Positions 52,542-61,302 of a DNA stretch of 64,000 nt are shown piece by piece. Numbering within the stretch: position 1 is the first letter of the stretch; every line of letters starts with the position of its first letter. A program made the translations under genes and the position numbers. The stretch lies in assembly GCA_016714785.1 (NCBI GenBank), contig JADKCC010000010.1:248001-312000 (forward strand), given 5' to 3'. Below the pieces are notes generated by a model, which was given only the letters and a program-made list of their open reading frames with translations, ran no database searches and had not been told where the DNA came from. This stretch comes from Saprospiraceae bacterium. Its GTDB lineage: Bacteria; Bacteroidota; Bacteroidia; Chitinophagales; Saprospiraceae.

Positions 52542-53157
52542 CCAGTACCTTGAAACAGTGCTTTATCGTATCAATACAGCAGTATTGTGGTCCAGTGCCT
52601 GCTATTATTTCTCTGTGGCCTACTATTTTAAAACATACATTGTCATTTGGATTGACATTTTTGTAATCTACACAAATCCAGTCCGATGTAGCGCCAGGTG
52701 TCAGCAAAGGTATATTGATGATCTTTGGTGTCAATGCATTGGACGGACTTACCATATAAAGTTCTACGGCCACTATATTGAAGCCCGGCGATGTACTATT
52801 TTTAACTTGAAAACAATATTGTTTCTTGATACAATCTATAGAGTCTTTGACTAAGGTAAGACATTTATTTGGTGGTGGCGGTGGCGAACATGTACGTTGG
52901 AATGTTTTGGTACATTGGTCCACTGGGCCAGTAAATCCTGGTATAATGAACGAAATCTGAATATCTACAATGTTACTGAAGTTTTCTGGACACATCGTAA
53001 ATATCTGTGCACTTCCTTTCGGTACATATGCAGTAGCAGGATACAAGTAAGCATTGTGTGCATCTATAGCATAAATGGTATATCCACTCAATGCCTGAAT
53101 CTGTGATATCATGCAGGGCCGTGACTTGGACATGGAATCCTGTATAGATATTGTCAC
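52249..53157 (-). CDS. Type B T9SS protein, middle fragment (repeat 2)
   Basis: The shifted frame opens with an ATG that has no leader and continues the repeat (MISQIQALSGYTIYAIDAHN) through copy 2 and the first part of copy 3. It ends at MCPENSVTL where one A is missing near 52261 (other copies read ACTGAAGTTTTC, here ACTGAGTTTTC). Not an independent gene. Confidence 0.7.
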   Translation of the reverse strand: MTISIQDSMSKSRPCMISQIQALSGYTIYAIDAHNAYLYPATAYVPKGSAQIFTMCPENFSNIVDIQISFIIPGFTGPVDQCTKTFQRTCSPPPPPNKCLTLVKDSIDCIKKQYCFQVKNSTSPGFNIVAVELYMVSPSNALTPKIINIPLLTPGATSDWICVDYKNVNPNDNVCFKIVGHREIIAGTGPQYCCIDTIKHCFKVLDCCTGDACTLTDLTLSSSGGSSCCFTGTMTNNYCDNIYTGFHVQVIAPATISQIQALSGYTIYAIDAHNAYLYPATAYVPKGSAQIFTMCPENSVTL

Positions 53158-53253
53158 AATAATTATTGGTCATGGTGCCAGTAAAACAACAGTTGGATCC
53201 ACCACTTGACAATGTGATGTCTGTTAAAGTACAGGCATCACCTGTACAGCAAT
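52542..53253 (-). repeat. 717-bp tandem coding repeat, copy 2
   Basis: 712 bases: the 717-base unit with an in-frame 3-base loss (SSG instead of SSSG) and the 2-base loss that breaks the frame. Otherwise nearly identical to copy 1. Confidence 0.8.
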
Positions 53254-56200
53254 CTGGTACCTTGAAACAGTGCTTTATCGTATCAATACAGCAGTATTGT
53301 GGTCCAGTGCCTGTTATTATTTCTCTGTGGCCTACTATTTTAAAACATACGTTGTCATTTGGATTGACATTTTTGTAATCTACACAAATCCAGTCCGATG
53401 TAGCGCCAGGTGCCAACAATGGTATATTGATGATCTTTGGTGTCAATGCATTGGACGGACTTACCATATAAAGTTCTACAGCTACTATATTGAAGCCCGG
53501 CGATGTACTATTTTTGACTTGAAAACAATATTTTTTCTTGATACAATCTATAGAGTCTTTGACTAAGGTAAGACATTTATTTGGCGGTGGCGGTGGCGAA
53601 CATGTACGTTGGAATGTTTTGGTACATTGGTCCACTGGGCCAGTAAATCCTGGTATAATGAACGAAATCTGAATATCTACAATGTTACTGAAGTTTTCTG
53701 GACACATCGTAAATATCTGTGTACTTCCTTTCGGTACATATGCCGTAGCAGGATATAAGTAAGCATTGTGTGCATCTATAGTATAAATGGTATATCCACT
53801 CAATGCCTGAATCTGTGATAACGTAGCAGGAGCCGTGACTTGGACATGGAATCCTGTATAGATATTGTCACAATAATTATTGGTCATGGTGCCAGTAAAA
53901 CAACAGTTGGATCCACCACTTGATGACAATGTAAGGTCTGTTAAAGTACAGGCATCACCTGTACAGCAATTATCGACTTTTACCATTTTGCATATCTGGT
54001 TAGTCCAACATGGAGTATTACCACCATCATTGCTCTCCAAAACTTCAAGGCATATATTGTAAACACCAGGTGTTGTGTAAGTATGAACAAACGGCCCAGC
54101 ATTCAACGCCGGAATGATCAGTGAAGTATTAAAACTTCCATCTCCCCAAATGGGACCTCCATTGTCTATATAATGACAGGTATCAAATGGTGGTAAATTC
54201 ACAGTTACTGAACAACCATTTACTGTAATATCTAAACCTGCTGAAACTAATTTATCGAATTTTGATTTATCAACACAACATAAACTCGGATTAGGTGGAC
54301 ATGATGCTACAACTACTTGCTTGCATATTTCAGCACTCCAGCATCCACCATCATTAATATCATTACTCTCAAATACTGTCATACATATAGTATATATGCC
54401 TGCCTGTGTATATGTATGCGTAAACGGTCCAGCATTCAACGCCGGAATGATCAGTGAAGTCACAATACTTCCATCTCCCCAGATCGGACCACCATAGTCT
54501 ATATAATGACAGGTGTCAAATGGCGGTATATTTACAGTAACTTCACAACCATTTACTGTAATATTCATTCCTTGTGCCATTAAGTTATCAAACTTTGTTT
54601 TATCTACACAACATGAACTCCCAGTGGTACAGGAAAACTCTAAGCTATCGACACAATTAAATTCCGGATGACTTATGAAGACTTTATTAGAAGTATTCTT
54701 AGGAATGCATATCGAAAATAGATCAGAGATTCCTGAAGGTATAGAACCATTGTATGCTAGTTCAAAAAGAGTCCCAGGTATTATTCCTAAAGGAGTTACA
54801 TTCCAATTATTGTCAAAAATTACTTCAGAAACTGGGTTATCAAATTTGACTAAAATGTTTTTACCAAAATTGTATGTTGTGTTATTTAAATCTAAATGCG
54901 CAGAAAAGCAACATGTATCTGTGTTTATTCTCCTGATGCTTTGGGAAAAAGCAGAGAAATCTTTACAAGGATCACATGGCTGTAAATTAACACATTTAGG
55001 TCTTGCTTCGGTACAAGAAGCTCCCCTATTAAACAAAACAGTATTGAAACAAAAATCAGTATCTACATTAATTGGCGTATTAGATATTATGGTGACACAT
55101 AAATCATTTACACATTCCCCTGGATTAAGTCCGTTTAATTTAGGTTGAATCAAAAAATTTGAGCTAGGTATTCCATTTACATCAGTACATGATCTGAATA
55201 AAATATCTGGATTATTACTTGTAAGATTTAGTAAACTAGCTGAAAATTGTGAATTATTACAAACGGAAAAATTCATTTCATACGTATTTGCCGCTACACA
55301 TTTTACTAATGGCTTAATGGATACACAACCAGTTCCATTAACAGGTGGCGGACAAGAAGATATTATCGTATCACGGCACAGAATTTCAAACCCGTCTGTA
55401 GGTCCTGGTTTGAAAAATTTGACTTCAATAACTTGGGGATTTTGAGATGAGTTATTGAGATTACTCAGACAATATTTCAAAATTCCCTGGTAAGAGCCAG
55501 GAGTAATTGGGCTAGGTCTACCAGGAATGGTGTCCCTAATACATACCATGTTGCCCAATATTGATGTATCTAAAATGAAACCCAAGTCTCTTAAGAGAAC
55601 TTTATCAAAAACAAGACCTGGAGTTGTAATATCAAGACAAACACTTGTAACACCATCAGGAATTTCTAAACTTAAGTCATGACAGCATTCGTTTGGAAAA
55701 ACTTGCGCACTGTTACAAGCACCTTTGACCCAAGAAGTCACTCCAGCTCTTTGAGCTGCACAGGGATTATTATAATTATTTCCATCACAGCCACATACTG
55801 GATCAAACTCTAAAGTACAAGGTTCTGCAGATATCAAAGTAGAATCTATACACCCAGATTGAGTTATGGATGCTGTTGCTTTACTGCAACAATCTTGGAA
55901 GCAAGAGCATGCGACTGGAATGTTTAAAACAGTACCACATTCTTTTAATATACTAGGTGGATTTCCATCCTTTGTGATTAGATTCCAAGATATATTTACG
56001 TTAAGATCATTAGTATTTCCTTGAAAATTACACACTGAAAATAAAGGACCTGTACTTCCCGGAGGAATATTATTGTTAGGCTTTTTTGTAACTTCATATA
56101 TTCCGTTATTTACTGGAGTAATCACCCAAGAATTATCCGCTATGGGAATAACATTTGGACTTTGTCCAGGTATAAATGATGACGGAAATACAAAAGTAAA

Positions 56201-57112
56201 CTTGTCTATATTGATATCTTTAAGCTTATTATTTAATGTGATATCAAAACAGCATCCTTCTTTACCTTGCACAACATTAAACATGGTCAAATCACAAGAT
56301 TGCGTACATTGCTGAAACTGAATCGCTTTTAACGCCGACTCAACTGTTAGATTCGGGTGTTCACATCTTAAAACACAGCTATCACCTTTTGATCCAAAGA
56401 GTGTAATAGTATATGTAAAGAATTCCGGGAAATTTGCTGCACTTCCTGATACAATATACTCTTCATTAGAAGTTGCACCATGAGGTATATTTACCAGCTG
56501 AGTCATCGGATTTGATTGAGTAAATGGTGGCTCACCTTCTCCAATATTAACATTAGGATTGTCAGGTGTGATGACAATCTTTTTGATGGTATCAAGAAGA
56601 TTGTTAGTAATGGAAAGATCATAAAGTTGAAAGCCATCTACGCATGTCAAACTTTGTTTGAAGGATGCACAAGGTCCACAAGGAGGCGCAGTTACACATC
56701 CTTCAATTATATTTGGTCCACCAGTTTCATATTTAAAAATATAACAAAAGTTTTGACCAGTATTAAGATTGCCAATTAAAGGTATTGAAACAATTCCTGA
56801 TGGACTAGAAGGACTCAAAAAAGGATTAAAGACAATGTGATTTGTAGCTATAGTAATACTTGACGGACTATTAACTTCAAGAATTATTGAATCTAAATTA
56901 AATTTCAAATTATTGATTATAACAAACTCAAATATTAAGTTACCATTGACGCACTTTATATTTGGATTGCGCAATTCAATATCTGCAACAGTGGATGCGG
57001 ATTGAGTTTCTAAAAGTGGTTTATTTTTAGACAACGCAATATTAAAGTATCGATCTATACCGAAAACACTTATACTTATAAAAACTAAAAAAACAAAAAG
57101 GTACTTATTCAT
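52973..57112 (-). CDS. Type B T9SS protein, N-terminal ORF
   Basis: 1,379 codons with signal peptide, Cys-rich domains, a Kazal-like module, two PKD-like modules and the first 717-bp repeat. The last 50 codons (after FHVQVTA) are out of frame, caused by a 2-base loss at 53105-53120: neighbouring copies read GATAACGTAGCAGGAGCCG or GATATCGTAGCAGGAGCT where this copy reads GATATCATGCAGGGCCG. A shared upstream motif TGGGTTACTTTT lies at 57176-57165 (minus). Confidence 0.8.
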   Translation of the reverse strand: MNKYLFVFLVFISISVFGIDRYFNIALSKNKPLLETQSASTVADIELRNPNIKCVNGNLIFEFVIINNLKFNLDSIILEVNSPSSITIATNHIVFNPFLSPSSPSGIVSIPLIGNLNTGQNFCYIFKYETGGPNIIEGCVTAPPCGPCASFKQSLTCVDGFQLYDLSITNNLLDTIKKIVITPDNPNVNIGEGEPPFTQSNPMTQLVNIPHGATSNEEYIVSGSAANFPEFFTYTITLFGSKGDSCVLRCEHPNLTVESALKAIQFQQCTQSCDLTMFNVVQGKEGCCFDITLNNKLKDINIDKFTFVFPSSFIPGQSPNVIPIADNSWVITPVNNGIYEVTKKPNNNIPPGSTGPLFSVCNFQGNTNDLNVNISWNLITKDGNPPSILKECGTVLNIPVACSCFQDCCSKATASITQSGCIDSTLISAEPCTLEFDPVCGCDGNNYNNPCAAQRAGVTSWVKGACNSAQVFPNECCHDLSLEIPDGVTSVCLDITTPGLVFDKVLLRDLGFILDTSILGNMVCIRDTIPGRPSPITPGSYQGILKYCLSNLNNSSQNPQVIEVKFFKPGPTDGFEILCRDTIISSCPPPVNGTGCVSIKPLVKCVAANTYEMNFSVCNNSQFSASLLNLTSNNPDILFRSCTDVNGIPSSNFLIQPKLNGLNPGECVNDLCVTIISNTPINVDTDFCFNTVLFNRGASCTEARPKCVNLQPCDPCKDFSAFSQSIRRINTDTCCFSAHLDLNNTTYNFGKNILVKFDNPVSEVIFDNNWNVTPLGIIPGTLFELAYNGSIPSGISDLFSICIPKNTSNKVFISHPEFNCVDSLEFSCTTGSSCCVDKTKFDNLMAQGMNITVNGCEVTVNIPPFDTCHYIDYGGPIWGDGSIVTSLIIPALNAGPFTHTYTQAGIYTICMTVFESNDINDGGCWSAEICKQVVVASCPPNPSLCCVDKSKFDKLVSAGLDITVNGCSVTVNLPPFDTCHYIDNGGPIWGDGSFNTSLIIPALNAGPFVHTYTTPGVYNICLEVLESNDGGNTPCWTNQICKMVKVDNCCTGDACTLTDLTLSSSGGSNCCFTGTMTNNYCDNIYTGFHVQVTAPATLSQIQALSGYTIYTIDAHNAYLYPATAYVPKGSTQIFTMCPENFSNIVDIQISFIIPGFTGPVDQCTKTFQRTCSPPPPPNKCLTLVKDSIDCIKKKYCFQVKNSTSPGFNIVAVELYMVSPSNALTPKIINIPLLAPGATSDWICVDYKNVNPNDNVCFKIVGHREIITGTGPQYCCIDTIKHCFKVPDCCTGDACTLTDITLSSGGSNCCFTGTMTNNYCDNIYTGFHVQVTALHDITDSGIEWIYHLCYRCTQCLLVSCYCICTERKCTDIYDVSRKLQ
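53254..53970 (-). repeat. 717-bp tandem coding repeat, copy 1
   Basis: 239 codons from CCTGDACTLTDLTLSS to IKHCFKVPD. Copy 2 follows directly at 52542-53253; the spacing between identical anchor sequences (GTACAGCAAT) is exactly 717 bases here. Confidence 0.8.
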
Positions 57113-57164
57113 AATCTCTGAAATTTTAAATATTTATTTAATACCTATTGATCCCGATATCCCA

Positions 57165-57176
57165 AAAAGTAACCCA
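57165..57176 (-). promoter_or_regulatory. Shared upstream motif (TGGGTTACTTTT) of type B gene
   Basis: TGGGTTACTTTT on the minus strand, 53 bases before the type B ATG. The identical 12-mer lies 47 bases before the DUF1800 gene (60918-60929). It contains a TACTTTT core like the promoter box. Confidence 0.4.
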
Positions 57177-57192
57177 ATAGCAGCAAATAAAA

Positions 57193-57231
57193 TAAAAAAA
57201 AAAGCCGCTGATTTTTTAAGTCGAGCGGCTT
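57193..57231 (-). terminator. Terminator of the DUF1800-DUF1501 unit
   Basis: AAGCCGCT (57202-57209) and AGCGGCTT (57224-57231) form an 8-bp stem. On the minus strand a run of ten or more T's follows, typical of an intrinsic terminator. It separates the DUF1501 gene from the type B gene. Confidence 0.85.
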
Positions 57232-57340
57232 GAATGTTATGGGAAGATATTATTTTTGAATCAATTACTTAGATGTAATTTTTATGATAAAATTTATCTA
57301 TGTAAAAGTGCTTTATTATTATATAATGATGGAAACAAGA

Positions 57341-59038
57341 TTATTCATGAATGACAATTTTTTGGCTGATAGCATACTTTTTATTTTGTAGACGAATGAT
57401 ATACATACCTGGTTGAAATTTCCTATTTATTTCTATCGCTGCACCTTGATTTACCCTCGTCTCTTCTGACATTAATACGTGCCCTCTGACATCCATAATA
57501 TTGATAAAAATCGGACAATTGGAATCAAAACCTACCAAAGGCATTATCGAAAAAGCACCATTGCTTGGGTTTGGATATATTTTTGCATATAAATTGTGGT
57601 CATCTCCAGTGATATCTACTACTGATACCGTACCTTTACATGCTACAGAATCAGGATCTACTAATGGCCCCATGAGACAAGGCTCGATCGCAACTCCATT
57701 TCTAAACATCCCTGGTACCGCATTTACATTGGTTTTTATGATGTCATTTGCATCCTGATCACATGCACCAAACCAATTTTGCAGTACAGATTTATAGACT
57801 TGTTTATAGTCATACTGTGCAGTAACATTTGTTGATGCTGTTATCTGATCAACTGGTGGTACAACAAAATTGCTTCCTATGACACCACCTTTTATAGCAT
57901 TTCCGAAAAGAAACATAGGCGCAGCATAACCATGCTCCGTACCTAGTCCTTCATTTGCAACTACCCTTCTACCAAATTCTGAATAAGTCATTCCAATAAC
58001 TCGATCAGCAAACCCTAAATTTTCAGCATCTTTCTGGAAAGCTCCAATGGCTTCACTCAAATCTTTTAATAGCCAGGAATGCCATCCGATGTGTCCTCCA
58101 GTTTGTCCTACTTGGTTTAAGCGGTTATCAAAATTGCCCATTGACACAACAAAAATGCGAGTTTTCAAACCACCTTTTATAAGTCTCGCAACCACTTTTA
58201 ATTGAGTAGCTATAGTAGTTGGCTGCTGGCTTTGCTCATTACTTGAAATTACCGATGTTGGATAGGTAACAGAACTGTTTGAGCCTTTAATCCAAGCATT
58301 ATTAATTTTGTTGCCATAATCTATAGTGTGACCTTGAAGTTGGCGTATAAAGGCAAGCTCACGCTTCATATTTTCACCTTCACTTGAGTCAGACTCATTG
58401 CCCAATAATTGTATTAAGTCCCCGTCTAATTTTGATGAAATTCCTTGCCCAAGGGTACCACCTGTTCCCCTGATAACCGTTGAAGGTGCTTCATTTACTT
58501 CTATTGCAAAAGGATCTTCCATACAGTTGTTAGGATACCCAAAAGGAGCTCTGTGATATGTTTTTTCAAGATATCGCCCTATCCAACCAGAAGTGTGGAT
58601 CTGAGCGTTAGTTGACGTTGTTTCCCATTGATCTATACCATGAAAATGGGAAAAAACACCTTCAGGATTTGCTACACCTTGCACTATACAAAGCTTCTCC
58701 TCATTATATAAGTTTTGCATTGATGTCATTGAAGGGTGAAAACCTTGTAAACTATTATTGTTTAGTTTTAAGATTTTATTTTCAGGTATGACAATACTCT
58801 TTCGAACCTTTTCGTGTGCTAAAGATGCATACTGATCTAAAGGTATCACTGTATTAAGTCCGTCATTGCCTCCGCCTAAGCGCACTAATATAAGTATTCT
58901 GTCAATATCTCCTGCTAGTAAGGCCATAGAATCGGGACTAATACTATTTGGGGAAAGAACTGACGCAAATATTTTATTAGATACCAAAGGTATACTTACC
59001 AAAGGCAATATATTTTGTAAAAAATTTCTTCTTTTCAT
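57341..59038 (-). CDS. DUF1501 protein with T9SS type A signal
   Basis: A 565-residue member of the DUF1501 family. N-terminus MKRRNFLQNILPLVSIPLVS resembles a Tat-like signal of this family. Core motifs: ILILVRLGGGNDGLNTVIPL, VVGVSNPEG-like VQGVANPEGVFSHFHGIDQW, GYAAPMFLFGNAIKGG and IGMTYSEFGRRVVANEGLGT, typical of sulfatase/alkaline phosphatase-like fold proteins. It ends with a type A T9SS domain (IYPNPSNGAFSIMPLVGFDS...QPGMYIIRLQNKKYAISQKI). DUF1501 and DUF1800 genes are nearly always adjacent; their joint function is unknown. Confidence 0.92.
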   Translation of the reverse strand: MKRRNFLQNILPLVSIPLVSNKIFASVLSPNSISPDSMALLAGDIDRILILVRLGGGNDGLNTVIPLDQYASLAHEKVRKSIVIPENKILKLNNNSLQGFHPSMTSMQNLYNEEKLCIVQGVANPEGVFSHFHGIDQWETTSTNAQIHTSGWIGRYLEKTYHRAPFGYPNNCMEDPFAIEVNEAPSTVIRGTGGTLGQGISSKLDGDLIQLLGNESDSSEGENMKRELAFIRQLQGHTIDYGNKINNAWIKGSNSSVTYPTSVISSNEQSQQPTTIATQLKVVARLIKGGLKTRIFVVSMGNFDNRLNQVGQTGGHIGWHSWLLKDLSEAIGAFQKDAENLGFADRVIGMTYSEFGRRVVANEGLGTEHGYAAPMFLFGNAIKGGVIGSNFVVPPVDQITASTNVTAQYDYKQVYKSVLQNWFGACDQDANDIIKTNVNAVPGMFRNGVAIEPCLMGPLVDPDSVACKGTVSVVDITGDDHNLYAKIYPNPSNGAFSIMPLVGFDSNCPIFINIMDVRGHVLMSEETRVNQGAAIEINRKFQPGMYIIRLQNKKYAISQKIVIHE

Positions 59039-59056
59039 TTTACTTAATTTTAGGTT

Positions 59057-60871
59057 TTACATTAATTGAAATTCAGCATAACTAAATAGGGCATCATAAA
59101 AAAAATATAATTTTTGACGAACTGCAGCATATCCTCCATTTGTAGATGTTTTATAGTCAGTCCAAGCATCTTTCCAAAGTTTAGGACTTCCTATGTCATT
59201 TAATATATTTTTTAATTTAAGTTTCTCTTTATCAGAAAGATCGGTTACTAAAAAATGATCTATGTTTTGCTGGACAAATTGTTCCACATCTTCTTGGTTA
59301 TTTAATTGCTCTACAAATGCAAAAAGTATATGCTTATCCCAAGGTCTGTAGTTTATTATGTTCTTTTGTCCTATTGTTATTATTCCTGAAAAATTTATTG
59401 AGTCCGTACTACTTTTTTGCAACGAAATATGAGCTTTTCTTACCCTTAGTGTTTGAGCATTTAACCAATGGTGATGGTAATCTGGATATTGATAATATGC
59501 TGGATAGCCAGCAACGTCTGGGACATTTGCTAAGTTAATTCCTGTCCCAGACATCATAGCGTAAGCATTAGGATAATGTCCATAAATGCCATAGTTTACT
59601 AAATCCCCTCCATTTTGCCTTGTCGTGTCTGCAAGATATTTCGCACCTAACGTCCTAAACGTTCCTATGATAAAATCAGCTGGATTTTTTATCATGACAC
59701 CAATATTTTCTTTATCATAAAAGTGCTCACTACTTAGTAAGACCTTCAAAATATCTTTGAGATCGTAAGGTTTACCACCATTTACACCTTCACGAAGCAT
59801 TTTTGCCATTGGCTGAATCACATCTCTCTCCGTCTCATCTGTGATAAAGGAATAAACGAAAAACCTATAGATTTTTCTAGCAAGGTTTTCTGAAGTTTCT
59901 TTACGAGAAAATAATAAATCTATCAACTGATTGATCTCTTCTTGACCACCATTAGCTCCTGGTTCGTAATTTATCAACGCATTATTGTAATGAGACGAAA
60001 ACTGCTTATTCTCTCTTGAATGCATCGCTGGAGCAAACTGTACTGTCCAATTAGCGCCATCTTTACACCATCGATTTATATAAGAAGTTATATTATGGTC
60101 GTTGTCTTTGTTTATAATATTGCAAGTGTGCCAGCCAGTTAGAATTTTTGAAGCTGCAATGACGTCACTTTCTAAAAACAGTTGTTCATTATTTTTTAAA
60201 CCTTTACCAACTGTATATATTTCTTGCAACTCTCTCGCAAAATTCTCATTTGGCCTTAAAGGAATTTCTTGATTATTTTGGATTTTGTATGCTGCGTTTG
60301 CTTTATGATCTAAATATGTCATCATAGCTGCATTGGTACAAATCTTATTGATCAGCTCCTTATAGTTTCCAACGGAGTACTCAGACAATAATTTAATTCT
60401 TTCATAATAAAATTTTTGATAACCTACTACGTCTTTACCATTGTTGGAAGGTAAATGATTTTCAAAAAAGAGTATCATTTTTTCTCGGATATTTTTGTCT
60501 TGCTTCAACATTCGACCTGTCCACCAATAAGAAGTATTCAGATTCAAACCACTTACATTCCACATTCTAGCTGCACTAGTATTGATCCACGGTTCGCCTA
60601 CTTTAAGAGCATCTGTAAAAGGATTTGTTGCAGTGTGCCAAATTGGAGGATCTGGTTCTGGTTGGAAAGACAATAACTGATCTAGCACTTCATCCATACT
60701 TTTACCCTTAAAGTATTTCATATCTTCCAAAGTCGCCCCAAACATGGTGCGCCTTAACAAATGTCGGAGTTCTTTGTCACTAAACTGGCCCGTATATTTG
60801 TCCAAATTACTTTGACATAAAACATCATTGGAAGCAAAAATGAGAAAAAAAAACAAAATTACATTCTTCAT
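59057..60871 (-). CDS. DUF1800 protein, secreted
   Basis: A protein of about 604 residues. I chose the ATG at 60871 (MKNVILFFFLIFASNDVLCQ), which starts directly with a signal peptide; the frame opens at 60901 but adds a non-signal prefix. Family motifs: ELRHLLRRTMFGATLEDMKY, MILFFENHLPSNN, PLRPNENFARELQEIYTVGK, DVIAASKILTGWHT and MAKMLREGVNGGKPYDLKDI. Role unknown; it is the usual partner of DUF1501 (18-base gap). No T9SS signal is visible on it, so it may be periplasmic or held by its partner. Confidence 0.92.
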   Translation of the reverse strand: MKNVILFFFLIFASNDVLCQSNLDKYTGQFSDKELRHLLRRTMFGATLEDMKYFKGKSMDEVLDQLLSFQPEPDPPIWHTATNPFTDALKVGEPWINTSAARMWNVSGLNLNTSYWWTGRMLKQDKNIREKMILFFENHLPSNNGKDVVGYQKFYYERIKLLSEYSVGNYKELINKICTNAAMMTYLDHKANAAYKIQNNQEIPLRPNENFARELQEIYTVGKGLKNNEQLFLESDVIAASKILTGWHTCNIINKDNDHNITSYINRWCKDGANWTVQFAPAMHSRENKQFSSHYNNALINYEPGANGGQEEINQLIDLLFSRKETSENLARKIYRFFVYSFITDETERDVIQPMAKMLREGVNGGKPYDLKDILKVLLSSEHFYDKENIGVMIKNPADFIIGTFRTLGAKYLADTTRQNGGDLVNYGIYGHYPNAYAMMSGTGINLANVPDVAGYPAYYQYPDYHHHWLNAQTLRVRKAHISLQKSSTDSINFSGIITIGQKNIINYRPWDKHILFAFVEQLNNQEDVEQFVQQNIDHFLVTDLSDKEKLKLKNILNDIGSPKLWKDAWTDYKTSTNGGYAAVRQKLYFFYDALFSYAEFQLM

Positions 60872-60917
60872 ATTTAAAAATTTTAAAAGATTTACACCCA
60901 TTAATCCAAGCTTTACT

Positions 60918-60929
60918 AAAAGTAACCCA
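60918..60929 (-). promoter_or_regulatory. Shared upstream motif (TGGGTTACTTTT) of DUF1800 gene
   Basis: The same 12-mer as at 57165-57176, 47 bases before the chosen DUF1800 start. The identical sequence and similar distance suggest a shared promoter or regulator. Confidence 0.4.
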
Positions 60930-60957
60930 TGGATATTAAATTATTTTTATTTTTACA

Positions 60958-61302
60958 TCATTTCTTCACAAAATATCTCACCAATCGTTTCTCTTCTCTA
61001 GGTGAATTTGGACTATTATTTGTATAACCGATAAGCACTTTTTTAACTGGACCAACTCCTCTGGCGTACCAAGTAGAACCATAATTATAATAATTAATTT
61101 CAGAATTTACTTTTGATAAAAGTCTTGATATCGTATATAAATGATCTGCATGCAAACATGGGAATAACGTACCATTAACGTCAATGTCAGGAGCATTTTT
61201 CATAGTGATGGAATGATTGATTTTAATACCTTGTTGGTCTAATACAAGTTTTTCATGTATTTTAACATCTTCCATTTTAGTAGAAAACCATTTATACCCC
61301 AA
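60958..61302 (-). CDS. Lipoprotein paralog, C-terminal fragment
   Basis: The longest ATG-initiated segment of the decayed copy, 114 codons: MGYKWFSTKMEDVKIHEKLV, DQQGIKINHSITMKNAPDID and the family ending WYARGVGPVKKVLIG...EEKRLVRYFVKK. Without signal peptide or N-terminal part it is not expected to be functional. Confidence 0.6.
   Translation of the reverse strand: MGYKWFSTKMEDVKIHEKLVLDQQGIKINHSITMKNAPDIDVNGTLFPCLHADHLYTISRLLSKVNSEINYYNYGSTWYARGVGPVKKVLIGYTNNSPNSPREEKRLVRYFVKK

Larger units (their letters stand above)
50553..57112 (-). pseudogene. Giant Cys-rich type B T9SS protein (reconstructed)
   Basis: Read across three small indel sites this is one gene of about 2,185 codons: signal peptide (MNKYLFVFLVFISISVFG); long Cys-rich beta domains with CxxC-type spacing; a Kazal-like module near 55.7-55.83 kb (EFDPVCGCDGNNYNNPCAAQ then RAGVTSWVKGAC); two PKD-like parts (FDTCHYIDYGGPIWGDGS); a tandem 717-bp repeat present twice plus a diverged third copy (CCTGDACTLTDLTLSS...); and a C-terminal gliding-motility-associated type B domain (FNAITPNGDQVNEFLKINKI, IYNRWGQKVWSEKAYKNTWN, LPDGTYYLIVSF). 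Indels: 53105-53120 (-2), about 52261 (-1 A), about 52231 (-1 T). All lie inside the near-identical repeats, where neighbouring copies give the correct sequence. The role is inferred to be an extracellular matrix or appendage protein carried by the PorP/PorE-like pair downstream. Confidence 0.8.
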
